Assembly: GCA_903858275.1 (NCBI GenBank)
Contig: CAIOIC010000063.1
Coordinates: 18,363 to 82,362 of the forward strand
Length of the DNA: 64,000 bases
Reading direction: 5' to 3'
Origin: an uncultured Verrucomicrobia subdivision 3 bacterium
GTDB lineage: Bacteria > Verrucomicrobiota > Verrucomicrobiia > Limisphaerales > UBA11358
Below, piece after piece: positions 18,441 to 26,715 of this stretch. Positions within the stretch are counted from its first letter, which is position 1. The number at the start of each line of letters is the position of its first letter. Under the pieces are notes generated by a model. The model did not search any database. It saw only the letters and a program-made list of their open reading frames with translations, and had not been told where the DNA came from. Made by a program: the position numbers and the translations under genes.

Positions 18441-19265
18441 ATGAAAACTCATCCTTTTTTCAAAAAACACAATTTCCGCCATGCCTTCACCCTGATTGAG
18501 TTGCTGGTGGTGATCGCCATCATTGCGATTCTGGCGGCGATGCTCCTGCCGGCTTTGGCCAAGGCCAAAGAGAAGGCCATGGCCGCCTCCTGCCTCAGCA
18601 ACATGAAACAGATGGGCGTGGCCATCCATTTGTATGCCGGGGATAATGATGACCGCGTCCCCGGGCCAATCAGCTTCGCCAGTCAAAATACCACGACGAT
18701 GGCCTGGGGTATAAACCCGGACGCCTACGCTGGCTACCGAATGAATGACACCAACCGGTTTGGATATTTCTTGGGGAAATACGTCGGCCAGCCGGAACTG
18801 ACGACCACAACCCTGACCAACGTGGTCAAAAATTTGGTCTGCCCCGCCAACAAAATGAAGTGGGGGAGCGAGAAATATTCCGATTATTCCAGCGTCAGCT
18901 ATCAGTTTGAACAAGGGGGCTATCAGACTGGCAGCACCAGCTCTAACAATTATCCTTTTGGAACTTACGCCCACGCTGCCTCCGGTTTTCCTCTTCAGCC
19001 CCCGATTAGATTGGCATGGATTCCGCTGATGAGATTTTATGAGCAACTTAGCGGGCCTACGGGGCCTTGGACTCCAACTTACTGCAAGCCGTCAACGTTG
19101 AGGGCGTTATACGACAACTATGACAACGATGTGCTGGAACCCCACGGCAAGACCAGTGCCGGATGCCCGATCAGCGAGCTGAAATTCGACGGCCATGTCA
19201 AAACCAGCTATGTCTTAAGACGTGTGGGTATCAGCACAAATTATATTGGCAACAAAGATCCCTAG
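18441..19265 (+). CDS. Prepilin-like protein, mosaic family member 3
   Basis: 274 residues from ATG 18441. The track start at 18279 adds a non-conserved extension through the intergenic repeat and is rejected. The leader [13 protein letters not shown] is followed by the standard hydrophobic helix. DNA for residues about 12-60 is almost identical to genes 1 and 4, as is the C-terminal third ([19 protein letters not shown] onward). The middle (about residues 155-215) differs from gene 1 and is partly shared with gene 4 ([14 protein letters not shown]). Probably a surface or periplasmic pseudopilin-like protein; function unknown. Confidence 0.85.
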   Translation: MKTHPFFKKHNFRHAFTLIELLVVIAIIAILAAMLLPALAKAKEKAMAASCLSNMKQMGVAIHLYAGDNDDRVPGPISFASQNTTTMAWGINPDAYAGYRMNDTNRFGYFLGKYVGQPELTTTTLTNVVKNLVCPANKMKWGSEKYSDYSSVSYQFEQGGYQTGSTSSNNYPFGTYAHAASGFPLQPPIRLAWIPLMRFYEQLSGPTGPWTPTYCKPSTLRALYDNYDNDVLEPHGKTSAGCPISELKFDGHVKTSYVLRRVGISTNYIGNKDP

Positions 19266-19312
19266 TCGGTACTGCGGTAAAACACTATTTTTCGGTTAAA
19301 ATACATGCGCTT

Positions 19313-20137
19313 ATGAATAAATATCATCTCTTTAAAAAATTTAGCTCCCGCCGTGCCTTCACCCTGATTGAGTTGCTGGTGGTCATCGCCATCATTGCGA
19401 TTCTGGCGGCGATGCTCCTGCCGGCTTTGGCCAAGGCCAAAGAGAAGGCCATGGCCGCCTCCTGCCTCAGCAACATGAAACAAATGGGCGTGGCCATTCA
19501 TATGTATGCCGGTGACAATGATGACCGGATTCCTGGTCCGGTCGGGTTCCCCAGTCAAAATACCACGACGATGGCGTGGGGCATGAACCCGGACATCTAC
19601 GCTGGCTACCGAATGAATGACACCAACCGGTTTGGGTATTACTTGGGGAAATACGTCGGCCAGCCGGAATTAACGACCACAACCCTGACCAACGTGGTCA
19701 AAAATTTGGTCTGCCCCGCCAACAAAATGAAGTGGGGGAGCGAGAAATATTCCGATTATTGGAGCGTCAGCTACCAGTTTGAAACTAGCAAAAACACCCT
19801 TGGGGACAGCACAAATTCAGTTTTTACTTTTGGATCTTACGCCCACGCTGCCTCTGGTTTTCCTCTTCAGCCCCCGATCAAATTGGCATGGATTTCGCAA
19901 TTGCAATTGTGGGAACAGCTTAGTGGCCCTACGGGGCCTTGGACTAAAAATTTCTGGAAGCCGTCAACGTTGAGGGCGTTATACGACAACTATGACAACG
20001 ATGTGCTGGAACCCCACGGCAAGACCAGTGCCGGATGCCCGGTCAGCGAGCTGAAATTCGACGGCCATGTCAAAACCAGCTACGTATTAAGACGTGTGGG
20101 CATCAGCACAAATTATATTGGCAACAAAGATCCCTAG
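19313..20137 (+). CDS. Prepilin-like protein, mosaic family member 4
   Basis: 274 residues from ATG 19313; the track start at 19163 runs back into the previous gene in another frame. Leader [14 protein letters not shown]. It is nearly identical to gene 3 except for a variable stretch after SVSYQFE and around the segment before STLRALYDN. The spacer before it resembles the spacer between genes 1 and 2 (shared GCGGTAAAA and CTTATGAA). It is followed by a strong terminator, so it closes the prepilin array. Confidence 0.85.
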   Translation: MNKYHLFKKFSSRRAFTLIELLVVIAIIAILAAMLLPALAKAKEKAMAASCLSNMKQMGVAIHMYAGDNDDRIPGPVGFPSQNTTTMAWGMNPDIYAGYRMNDTNRFGYYLGKYVGQPELTTTTLTNVVKNLVCPANKMKWGSEKYSDYWSVSYQFETSKNTLGDSTNSVFTFGSYAHAASGFPLQPPIKLAWISQLQLWEQLSGPTGPWTKNFWKPSTLRALYDNYDNDVLEPHGKTSAGCPVSELKFDGHVKTSYVLRRVGISTNYIGNKDP

Positions 20138-20160
20138 CCGGCACTGCAATTCATTTGAAC

Positions 20161-20193
20161 AACTGGTGGAGCTTCGGCTTCACCAGTTTTTTT
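20161..20193 (+). terminator. Rho-independent terminator after the prepilin array
   Basis: ACTGGTGGAGC, a TTCG tetraloop and GCTTCACCAGT form an 11-bp stem with one G-U pair, followed directly by seven T residues. It lies 24 bp after the stop codon of prepilin gene 4 and points in the same direction. Confidence 0.9.
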
Positions 20194-20316
20194 ATCCGGC
20201 AGTTTTACTTTCCTGTGCCGCCTGAACTTCGCCTGGTGGCTGCGCTTTATCTTAATACGACCTTACAAATTTGACTCGCCCGCATTCGTGGATAGACTCA
20301 CCGCGTTTATTGATAC

Positions 20317-21567
20317 ATGAATCGCAAACCCTCCATGCTGGTCGTTTTCCTGACCGTCTTCATTGACCTCATCGGCTTCGGCATCGTCGTGCCGCTGGTT
20401 CCCATGTATAGCCGGCATTACGGCGCCAGCGGCTGGCTCATCGGCACCATCATTGCCTCGTTTTCAGCGATGCAATTCATCTTCTCGCCCATCTGGGGCA
20501 AGCTGTCCGACCGGCACGGCCGCCGCCCGATTCTGCTCATCAGCACGGCCGGGGCGGCTTTGTCCTATGTGCTGTTTGCCATCGGCTCCGGCTTTGAAAA
20601 TCATGCGCTTGCCATCGGCTCGCTGCTGGTTTCCCGCATCTTTGCCGGCGCGTGCGGCGGCAACATCACCGTCGCTCAGGCTTACATCGCCGACATCACG
20701 CCGCCGGAGAACCGTTCCAAGCGCATGGGCTTGATCGGCATGGCCTTCGGCCTCGGCTTCATCTTCGGCCCCGCCATCAGCGGCATTGCCCTGAAATTCG
20801 GCGGCGCCACCGCGCCCGGCTGGGCGGCGGCGGCCTTGTGCGCGCTGAATTTCTTCCTGGCCTACTTCATCCTGGCCGAGAGCCTCAAGCCGGATTCCAC
20901 CCAAGCCGCCAGCCGCCCGCATCTGGATCAATGGCGGCATACCCTGGCGCAACCCAAGATTGGACTGCTCGTCCTGATCTTCTTCCTCGCCACCTTCGCC
21001 TTCAGTTGTTTTGAAAGCACCCTGCCGCTGCTGGTCAGCGACAGTTTTAATCTCGGCATTACCATGGACGAAACCATGCCCGCAACGACGGTCATTTCGC
21101 TGTTCGTTTTTTGCGGAATCATCGGCGCGATTATTCAAGGCGGCCTGATCGGGCGGCTGGTGAAAATGCTGGGCGAACCCAAATTGATTGCGTTGAGCCT
21201 GCTGCTGACCGGCATCGCGCTGGGCGTGCTGCCCTTCATCAAGGGCGAAGGCCCGCTGAAATGGTCGTCTGTCCTGCACGCCGCCGACGGCCCGTGGATC
21301 AAAATGCTGCTGGCGCTGGCCTTGCTTGCCATCGGCTCCGCCCTCACCCGGGCGCCGTTGTTTGGGCTGCTGTCCAACCTTGCGCCGGCGAGCGAGCAGG
21401 GGGCCACCATCGGCATCGCGCAAAGCGCCGGCGCCCTGGCGCGCATCGTGGGGCCGATCTTTGCCGCGTCGCTTTACTTTCATTCAGCGTCGCTGACCTA
21501 CGTCATCTGCGGAGTCATTTCGCTCATAGCCGCGCTGCTGGCCGCGCTGCGCCTGACGAAAAAATAA
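20317..21567 (+). CDS. MFS transporter, TetA-like drug:proton antiporter family
   Basis: 416 residues with about 12 hydrophobic segments. The first helix (VVFLTVFIDLIGFGIVVPLVP) and the loop 2-3 motif GKLSDRHGRRPILL are typical of the DHA1/TetA branch of the major facilitator superfamily. The second conserved motif, GLGFIFGPAISG, is in helix 5. Length and topology are complete. It is an inner-membrane efflux carrier; the substrate cannot be read from the sequence. It stands alone between the prepilin terminator and convergent operons. A degenerate direct repeat 49 bp upstream is mentioned under rejected items. Confidence 0.9.
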   Translation: MNRKPSMLVVFLTVFIDLIGFGIVVPLVPMYSRHYGASGWLIGTIIASFSAMQFIFSPIWGKLSDRHGRRPILLISTAGAALSYVLFAIGSGFENHALAIGSLLVSRIFAGACGGNITVAQAYIADITPPENRSKRMGLIGMAFGLGFIFGPAISGIALKFGGATAPGWAAAALCALNFFLAYFILAESLKPDSTQAASRPHLDQWRHTLAQPKIGLLVLIFFLATFAFSCFESTLPLLVSDSFNLGITMDETMPATTVISLFVFCGIIGAIIQGGLIGRLVKMLGEPKLIALSLLLTGIALGVLPFIKGEGPLKWSSVLHAADGPWIKMLLALALLAIGSALTRAPLFGLLSNLAPASEQGATIGIAQSAGALARIVGPIFAASLYFHSASLTYVICGVISLIAALLAALRLTKK

Positions 21568-21598
21568 ATTTGAAGCTGCGGGTGCTTTGAAAAAGAGA

Positions 21599-21643
21599 GC
21601 GGCGAACTGGCTTTTTCACACCCGATTTTCGCCAATTCGCCGC
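21599..21643 (-). terminator. Inverted repeat between convergent genes, probable terminator
   Basis: GCGGCGAACTGGC and GCCAATTCGCCGC form a 13-bp stem with one G-U pair and a loop of about 19 nt. On the minus strand the stem is followed by TCTCTTTTTC, so it could end the HupE operon. The loop is long, which lowers confidence. Confidence 0.45.
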
Positions 21644-21683
21644 CTTGCCGTTCACGAGAACGGAAGCTCTGCTTAATGCCGTC

Positions 21684-22850
21684 TCACCTTGAAAATAACT
21701 GTTCGTGCATTGCCACCATCAGGTAATAAGTCCCGCCACCGGCGATGACTCCCGAACCGCAGCGGAGCCAAAGGGCGGAGAGGCCATTATTCCATTTGAG
21801 CCGGCTTAATTTCAGAAGACCGAACCAGGGCAGCACGACCGCTTGGTGGCCGATTTCCACGCCCAGACTGAAGGCGCCGAGGGCAATCCAGATACCCGCA
21901 GGCGGCAGCCCCGCCATGGCGTCCAGCAGCCCGCCGGCAAAGCCGAGTCCATGAATCAGCCCGAAGCCAAACGCCACCGCGAGGCGGGCGGGGGAATGGG
22001 CGCGATCGGGCCGGAAAATATTTTCCACCGCCACAAATACGATGCTCAACGCGATGACCGGCTCGACGACGAACGGCGGCAGCCGGAAGATGTCAAAAAC
22101 CGACAATGCCAGCGTCAAGGTGTGAGCCGCAGTGAACGCGGCGATGACCTTGAACATTTCCATAAAGTTTCGGGTGGCCAGCACGAGCGCCGCAATGAAT
22201 AGCAGGTGATCGTAGCCGGCAAGGATGTGCCGGATGCCGTGCCAAAGGTAGTCGCCGAACGTGCGCCAGCGGCCGTTTGCGAGCGGCGGATTTTGGGCGG
22301 CGGAAATCGCCGGCCAGCCCGTGGCGACGCTCACGGGCTGCTGGCTCGGCAGCAGCCAGGCATTGACCGAATCAGGTTCCCGGCCTTTCATCCGCAAGAC
22401 GTAATTCACGCTCCAGGCCGCGCCGGCCGCATAAGGCCATTCCTTGAGCATGGCCTGGTAAAACGTCAGTTCTGCCGGCGGCAAACCGGTCAGCGGATAT
22501 TCAATTTCATATTGGTAAAAAGTGTTTTCCGCCTCATCCAATTTTTGCGGCGGCGTCAGGCCGATCACTTGGCCGGCGAGCCTGTTGGTGCCGGCGTAAA
22601 TGACGAGGTGCTTCAGCACATAATCGCGATGCCGGTCCGCCGCCGCCTTCAAAACCTTCGCCTCCTCTCCGGCGAACGAACTCGGGGCGACATTTTGGGC
22701 CACCATGATTTCCCGGAGCGAAACCTCCGCCGCCACATGCACGCGCCCGGTTTCAACCTGCGCCCACAGCGGGTTCTGCAGTATCGGATGCGCATTCGCT
22801 GCGAGGCAGACGACGAGCGATAGGAGGCAAACTGTAAATCGTGAAGGCAT
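21684..22850 (-). CDS. HupE/UreJ-like membrane protein
   Basis: 388 residues from ATG 22850 (the track uses a TTG two codons earlier). A signal peptide ends at CLAANA-HPI. An exported domain of about 180 residues follows, then several transmembrane helices. The helix motif GIRHILAGYDHLLFIAALV and later AHTLTLAL and GLIHGLGFAGG are HupE/UreJ_2 hallmarks; the His residues are likely metal ligands. HupE and UreJ are thought to carry nickel or cobalt. The start lies 2 bp after the stop of the YHYH-PEBP gene, so the two are translationally coupled. Metal transport is the leading guess. Confidence 0.85.
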   Translation of the reverse strand: MPSRFTVCLLSLVVCLAANAHPILQNPLWAQVETGRVHVAAEVSLREIMVAQNVAPSSFAGEEAKVLKAAADRHRDYVLKHLVIYAGTNRLAGQVIGLTPPQKLDEAENTFYQYEIEYPLTGLPPAELTFYQAMLKEWPYAAGAAWSVNYVLRMKGREPDSVNAWLLPSQQPVSVATGWPAISAAQNPPLANGRWRTFGDYLWHGIRHILAGYDHLLFIAALVLATRNFMEMFKVIAAFTAAHTLTLALSVFDIFRLPPFVVEPVIALSIVFVAVENIFRPDRAHSPARLAVAFGFGLIHGLGFAGGLLDAMAGLPPAGIWIALGAFSLGVEIGHQAVVLPWFGLLKLSRLKWNNGLSALWLRCGSGVIAGGGTYYLMVAMHEQLFSR

Positions 22851-22852
22851 GA

Positions 22853-24571
22853 TCAAGAACCCGGGCTTCGCGTGTAAGTCACGTTCAACTCCGCGCTGTC
22901 GAGAATCAAATCCTTGATCGCAGTGAGCAGCGCCTCGCGCGTCACTTCGCGCGGTGACTGGCTTAGCGCGGGCAGGGCAGAGAGCGCATAGACATGGATG
23001 GTGTAAGTCTTCAGTCCCGGACCCTGAGAGTGTGGCGGTTCATAGCCAAGCTGGCCCCTGAAACTTGGCCCAAACTGACCGATGCCGCGCGCGTTCTTTG
23101 GCAGGCTCTTCATGGTTGGCGGAATATTCCACAGCGTCCAGTAACACTTCATAACATTTCCCGGCGCAAGGTGATCCATGACGAGCGCGAAACTTTTTGT
23201 GCCCGTTGGTGCGCCTTTCCATTCAAGCGGCAGGCTGGCGCCCGCGCCGTCGCCGGTGAATTCTAAGGGCAACGCGCCGCCGTTTTGCATCACGGGGCTC
23301 GTCAGTATGAAATTTCCGCTGCGCTTCGGGGTGAGAATCAATGGCGGTGCGCTGGTCGCGGTTTCACGGGGTTGCTGTGGGTTAGAAGCTTCGGGCTGCG
23401 GGCGGTTTCCATCGCGGCGCGGACGTTCGGGCGGAGCGCTATTTACTCGCTCACGCGGTGAACCATCACCACCGCCGCGTCGCGAGCGGGAGTTGTAAGC
23501 TTCTTCCCGCGTCGTTCCATCCGCACTTTGGAACTGAAACTTCCAGGTGCCGTCGCCGGCAGTTGAGTAGTTCACGCCGCCGGGCTGGCCATTCACAGAA
23601 TACTTGAGGGAAAAAGTCTTTTCATCGGGCGAGTTGGTAAAACCGGTGATCTTCGCGCCGCGCAATGGCGGTTGATCCTGTCGCACCGGCTGCGCGCGTG
23701 GTTGCGGATCAACCTGCTGCTGCGCTTCGGTGACTTCGCCGTGAAAGCCGCCGTTGACGTAGGGGTATTTCGTCGAGGCGTGATAGTGATAGCCCAGCGC
23801 GGCGGTCGTATGCCCATTGAAGGCGTCGAGCCCGGCCGGCGGTGATCCGTCCGGTTCCGTCAGCCCGAAAATCGGATATCCGTCGAGCGCATAGGCGATG
23901 GGCAATGCCTTGCCGACGATGCTTTGCAGATGCAGCGGCGCGGCATGGTAGTGATAATCATCCGCCCGACCGCAGTGGCCGCCCCATTGGTCCAGCTCGC
24001 CGATTTGAGCGGAGATTTCGCCGCGATTGTTTTGCGGGTTAAAGATCGGAATGCCGTTGGCGGCGATGGCAATGGCCCCGCGCAGGAAATGATTTTTGAT
24101 CGTCTGGGGCGAGGCGGCGGGAACCGGCGCGAGCGGCAGCCGCCACGCGTTGTCGCCGGAATACGGCTGCGGCAACGGCACCTGCTGCTGCCACGCGGTA
24201 ATGCCGACCATCATGTTGTGGGCGGGCAGGCCGCCGCTTTCGATGTAGAGAAAGGAATTATCCCAGCGCACCTTCACGCGCGGTGCAAACGCCTCGAACG
24301 CGTTCGCCTGTATGGGTTTTCGGTCGCTCGCGGCTGAACCGGCGGCTTGAATCCGGCTTGGGCGCGGGTCGGCTTGAGCCAGGAGAAACCAATTCGGCGC
24401 GGCGGTTTCCGGCGGACGCACCGACCGGTCGTAATGCGGATGGGCCGGATCGCCCGTCAAGTCATGCGCCGAGGCGACCTCCACCAGCGCGGGCAGCAGC
24501 CAGATGGCGAAGGCAATAACGGGCCGGAACCCGATGCCTCTGCTGGTCTTGTTTTTAATATTCACTTTCAT
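22853..24571 (-). CDS. YHYH domain - PEBP domain fusion protein (exported)
   Basis: 572 residues with an N-terminal signal/anchor (PVIAFAIWLLPALVEVASA). The YHYH domain spans about residues 90-285, with GGHCGRADDYHYHAA near 204 and a second YHYH near 264. A Pro/Arg-rich linker leads to a C-terminal PEBP/Raf-kinase-inhibitor-like domain (about 420-570) with LPLEFTGDG, APTGTKSFALVMDH and EPPHSQGPG. YHYH domains have no established function; their His/Tyr pattern suggests metal binding. First gene of a two-gene operon with the HupE-like gene, and preceded by the shared 19-bp operator exactly 21 nt before the ATG. Its PEBP domain is paralogous to the one at 37556. Confidence 0.9.
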   Translation of the reverse strand: MKVNIKNKTSRGIGFRPVIAFAIWLLPALVEVASAHDLTGDPAHPHYDRSVRPPETAAPNWFLLAQADPRPSRIQAAGSAASDRKPIQANAFEAFAPRVKVRWDNSFLYIESGGLPAHNMMVGITAWQQQVPLPQPYSGDNAWRLPLAPVPAASPQTIKNHFLRGAIAIAANGIPIFNPQNNRGEISAQIGELDQWGGHCGRADDYHYHAAPLHLQSIVGKALPIAYALDGYPIFGLTEPDGSPPAGLDAFNGHTTAALGYHYHASTKYPYVNGGFHGEVTEAQQQVDPQPRAQPVRQDQPPLRGAKITGFTNSPDEKTFSLKYSVNGQPGGVNYSTAGDGTWKFQFQSADGTTREEAYNSRSRRGGGDGSPRERVNSAPPERPRRDGNRPQPEASNPQQPRETATSAPPLILTPKRSGNFILTSPVMQNGGALPLEFTGDGAGASLPLEWKGAPTGTKSFALVMDHLAPGNVMKCYWTLWNIPPTMKSLPKNARGIGQFGPSFRGQLGYEPPHSQGPGLKTYTIHVYALSALPALSQSPREVTREALLTAIKDLILDSAELNVTYTRSPGS

Positions 24572-24592
24572 AATGGCAAGCTACGGCAATTC

Positions 24593-24611
24593 ACCTTAAG
24601 ACAGGATTAAG
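24593..24611 (-). promoter_or_regulatory. Direct-repeat operator site O1 (OmpR/PhoB-like spacing)
   Basis: Read on the minus strand the site is CTTAATCCTGTCTTAAGGT: two CTTAA half-sites with an 11-bp period. It ends 21 nt before the ATG of the YHYH-PEBP gene. The same pattern occurs at 30304, 39386 and 39440. A weak -10-like GTAGCT lies about 7 nt before the ATG. Confidence 0.75.
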
Positions 24612-24709
24612 AATTAACGTTAGCCAGCCGCCGGCCTTATAAGATTCAGCATATAATTCACCCCGTCCGGAGCTCGTCGCATTGCCAGGTGAGCTCAGGA
24701 ACGGTGCCG

Positions 24710-26656
24710 TTACTTGGTGGTGGTGGTGCAGATCGGATCAACCACCACGGCGGCGGATTTCTGCACCGCCAATGCCGCGGGCGTGTTGCCGGGCAGGTCG
24801 GAGTTGACCGGCATTTTCACGCGGTAGAATCCGGGGGACCGGGCGAGTCGTCCGGGATCCGTTTCCACAAAACTCGCCAGCGAGCCGGGACTGGTCACCG
24901 TGGTGACATCGCTCCAACTGGGGTTGGCGAGGTTGGTGGCAAATTGGAGGGCGTAGGTCGTGCCCGCGGTGGCTTTGAAACTGATGGTGGCGTTCGTTGC
25001 GCCCAGCCGGGTGAAATTGGTGATGATCAGGTTCTCGGTCTGATTGTTCACCACAATGAACTGCCCCATCATGCCGCCATCCTCGTGGTTCAGAAAATGG
25101 CAGTGAAACATGAACGGGTTCGAGCCGCTCGCGAAGTCATCAAACTTGGCGATGACGCTCACCGACTCCGTGCGCGGCACATAGACGGTGTCTTTCCAGC
25201 CGGATTCGTAGGGGGCGTTGGTGCCGGTCGTCGTGACCTGCGTGCCGCTGCGGGCAACGATGTAGAATTTCACATCGTGGAGGTGCAGGGAGTGGCTGAA
25301 CACGTTCCCGGCGGCGATGGTCCACATTTGCGTGCTGTTCAGGGGAATCGTGAAATTGTTTGAATAAGCGCTATACGTCTTGTTGTTGAAACTGAACCCC
25401 GGGGTGGCGCCGTTGCCGCCGGTCACGGTGATGGTGTTCGTGCTCGAGGCGTCGGAGCGTTTCCAATACGTGTTCGTGATCAGCGTCAGCGGCAGGTTGG
25501 TGATGGCATTGGCCGTCCGGTTGGTGCCGACGATGATGTGCAACAGGGTGAAGTTCGTGTGGTTCAGCCAGCCCGTGTTTTCCGGTCCGTCCGCGCCGTT
25601 CGGGACGCGCGCTTCCGCTTCCACGCCGGGGAACCCGGCTTCCGGTCCCGGCGTCGGTTGAAGCAACCCGCTGATTTCGCCATTGAACGCCTTCAAGTCC
25701 ACCGCCGACCCGGGCGGATTGGTGGTGAGATTCAGCAGAATCTCCACACGTTCGCCGACCATCATCTTCACGCGCGTCACCGGCACGGGGGCGTTTAACA
25801 GCCCCTGGTCGTTGCCGATGACGTAATAGAGGACATTCGTGGCGGCAGTGACGCCGTTGCTGAAGCCGAGGTTGTAGCCGCGCTGGATTTCTCCGTTGAG
25901 CAGGCGCAGGCGCACCATCTGCGGCGGCAGCACGATTTGCGCATTGTAGGTGCCATTCACCAGGGCGATGTCGCCGTAGTTGTCCCGCGAAGAAGTGCTG
26001 CCGTCGCTCTGGGTATATTGGCCGACGGCGAATTGGTTTCCGGGCTTGATGCCGTTGAAGGTGTTCGTGAGGAAACGGCGGCTCGTCAGTGCCAGTGGAA
26101 GGTCGTCCACGCCGTAAGTGCGCGGCACCGGCAGCGACGCTTCCGCCGCGTCCTTGACGATGATGAATCCCCCGGCTCCATAAGTGAGCTGGCTTTGCGT
26201 GGTCATGTGCAGATGCGGATGATACCAGTAGGTCGCCGCACTGTTGAGCATAGTAAAGGAAGGGGACCATACGGCATTCGTGGCGATCGGTTGATGCGGC
26301 CCGCCATCCATGATTGCGGGAATATGCAGTCCATGCCAATGCACCGTGGTGGCATCGGGCAGGTTGTTCGTCACGTTGAGCTGGACGTAATCGCTGTTGC
26401 TCATGATGAGCGTCGGCCCCCAGAACGGCATCCCGTTGTAGCCATAAGTGACCGTCGGTGCGCCGTTCGAGTAGATGCTCAGCGGCGGATTGGTGACGGT
26501 CCAGAACTGTTTGTTCGTCTGGCTCAACCAGAGATTAAATGTCGTGCCGGTGAGTGCCGGTGGAATGGTGAGGTCATTATAAACGACCGCGGAATTGCCG
26601 CTGGCCGCCATGAAGAGCAGGGCAACGCAGCTAAACTTTGTTTTGATGAATCTCAT
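24710..26656 (-). CDS. Multicopper oxidase (exported)
   Basis: 648 residues from ATG 26656, chosen because it gives a proper signal peptide (KFSCVALLFMAASGNSA); an in-frame ATG at 26680 is an alternative, and the longer track start overlaps the upstream gene. Copper ligands of all four motifs are visible: HWHGLH (about 108), YHPHLH (about 147), HSLHLHD (about 455) and HCHFLNHEDGGMM (about 516, type 1 site with Met axial ligand). The last 100 residues are a beta domain ending FYRVKMPV. It follows the SUMF1-arylsulfotransferase gene by 59 bp and is probably cotranscribed. It oxidises phenols, metals or similar substrates; which one is unknown. Confidence 0.92.
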   Translation of the reverse strand: MRFIKTKFSCVALLFMAASGNSAVVYNDLTIPPALTGTTFNLWLSQTNKQFWTVTNPPLSIYSNGAPTVTYGYNGMPFWGPTLIMSNSDYVQLNVTNNLPDATTVHWHGLHIPAIMDGGPHQPIATNAVWSPSFTMLNSAATYWYHPHLHMTTQSQLTYGAGGFIIVKDAAEASLPVPRTYGVDDLPLALTSRRFLTNTFNGIKPGNQFAVGQYTQSDGSTSSRDNYGDIALVNGTYNAQIVLPPQMVRLRLLNGEIQRGYNLGFSNGVTAATNVLYYVIGNDQGLLNAPVPVTRVKMMVGERVEILLNLTTNPPGSAVDLKAFNGEISGLLQPTPGPEAGFPGVEAEARVPNGADGPENTGWLNHTNFTLLHIIVGTNRTANAITNLPLTLITNTYWKRSDASSTNTITVTGGNGATPGFSFNNKTYSAYSNNFTIPLNSTQMWTIAAGNVFSHSLHLHDVKFYIVARSGTQVTTTGTNAPYESGWKDTVYVPRTESVSVIAKFDDFASGSNPFMFHCHFLNHEDGGMMGQFIVVNNQTENLIITNFTRLGATNATISFKATAGTTYALQFATNLANPSWSDVTTVTSPGSLASFVETDPGRLARSPGFYRVKMPVNSDLPGNTPAALAVQKSAAVVVDPICTTTTK

Positions 26657-26715
26657 TGTAATTTTCTTCAGCCATATCATCTCAACTGGAACCTCAAGGA
26701 GCGATGAAGGTGTGA

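Noticed and set aside
20251-20267. CTTAATACGACCTTACA upstream of the MFS gene, with 11-bp spacing like O1-O4
   Set aside because: The second half-site is CTTACA, not CTTAAGG, and it lies 49 nt from the ATG instead of 21. Too degenerate to include in the regulon without binding data.
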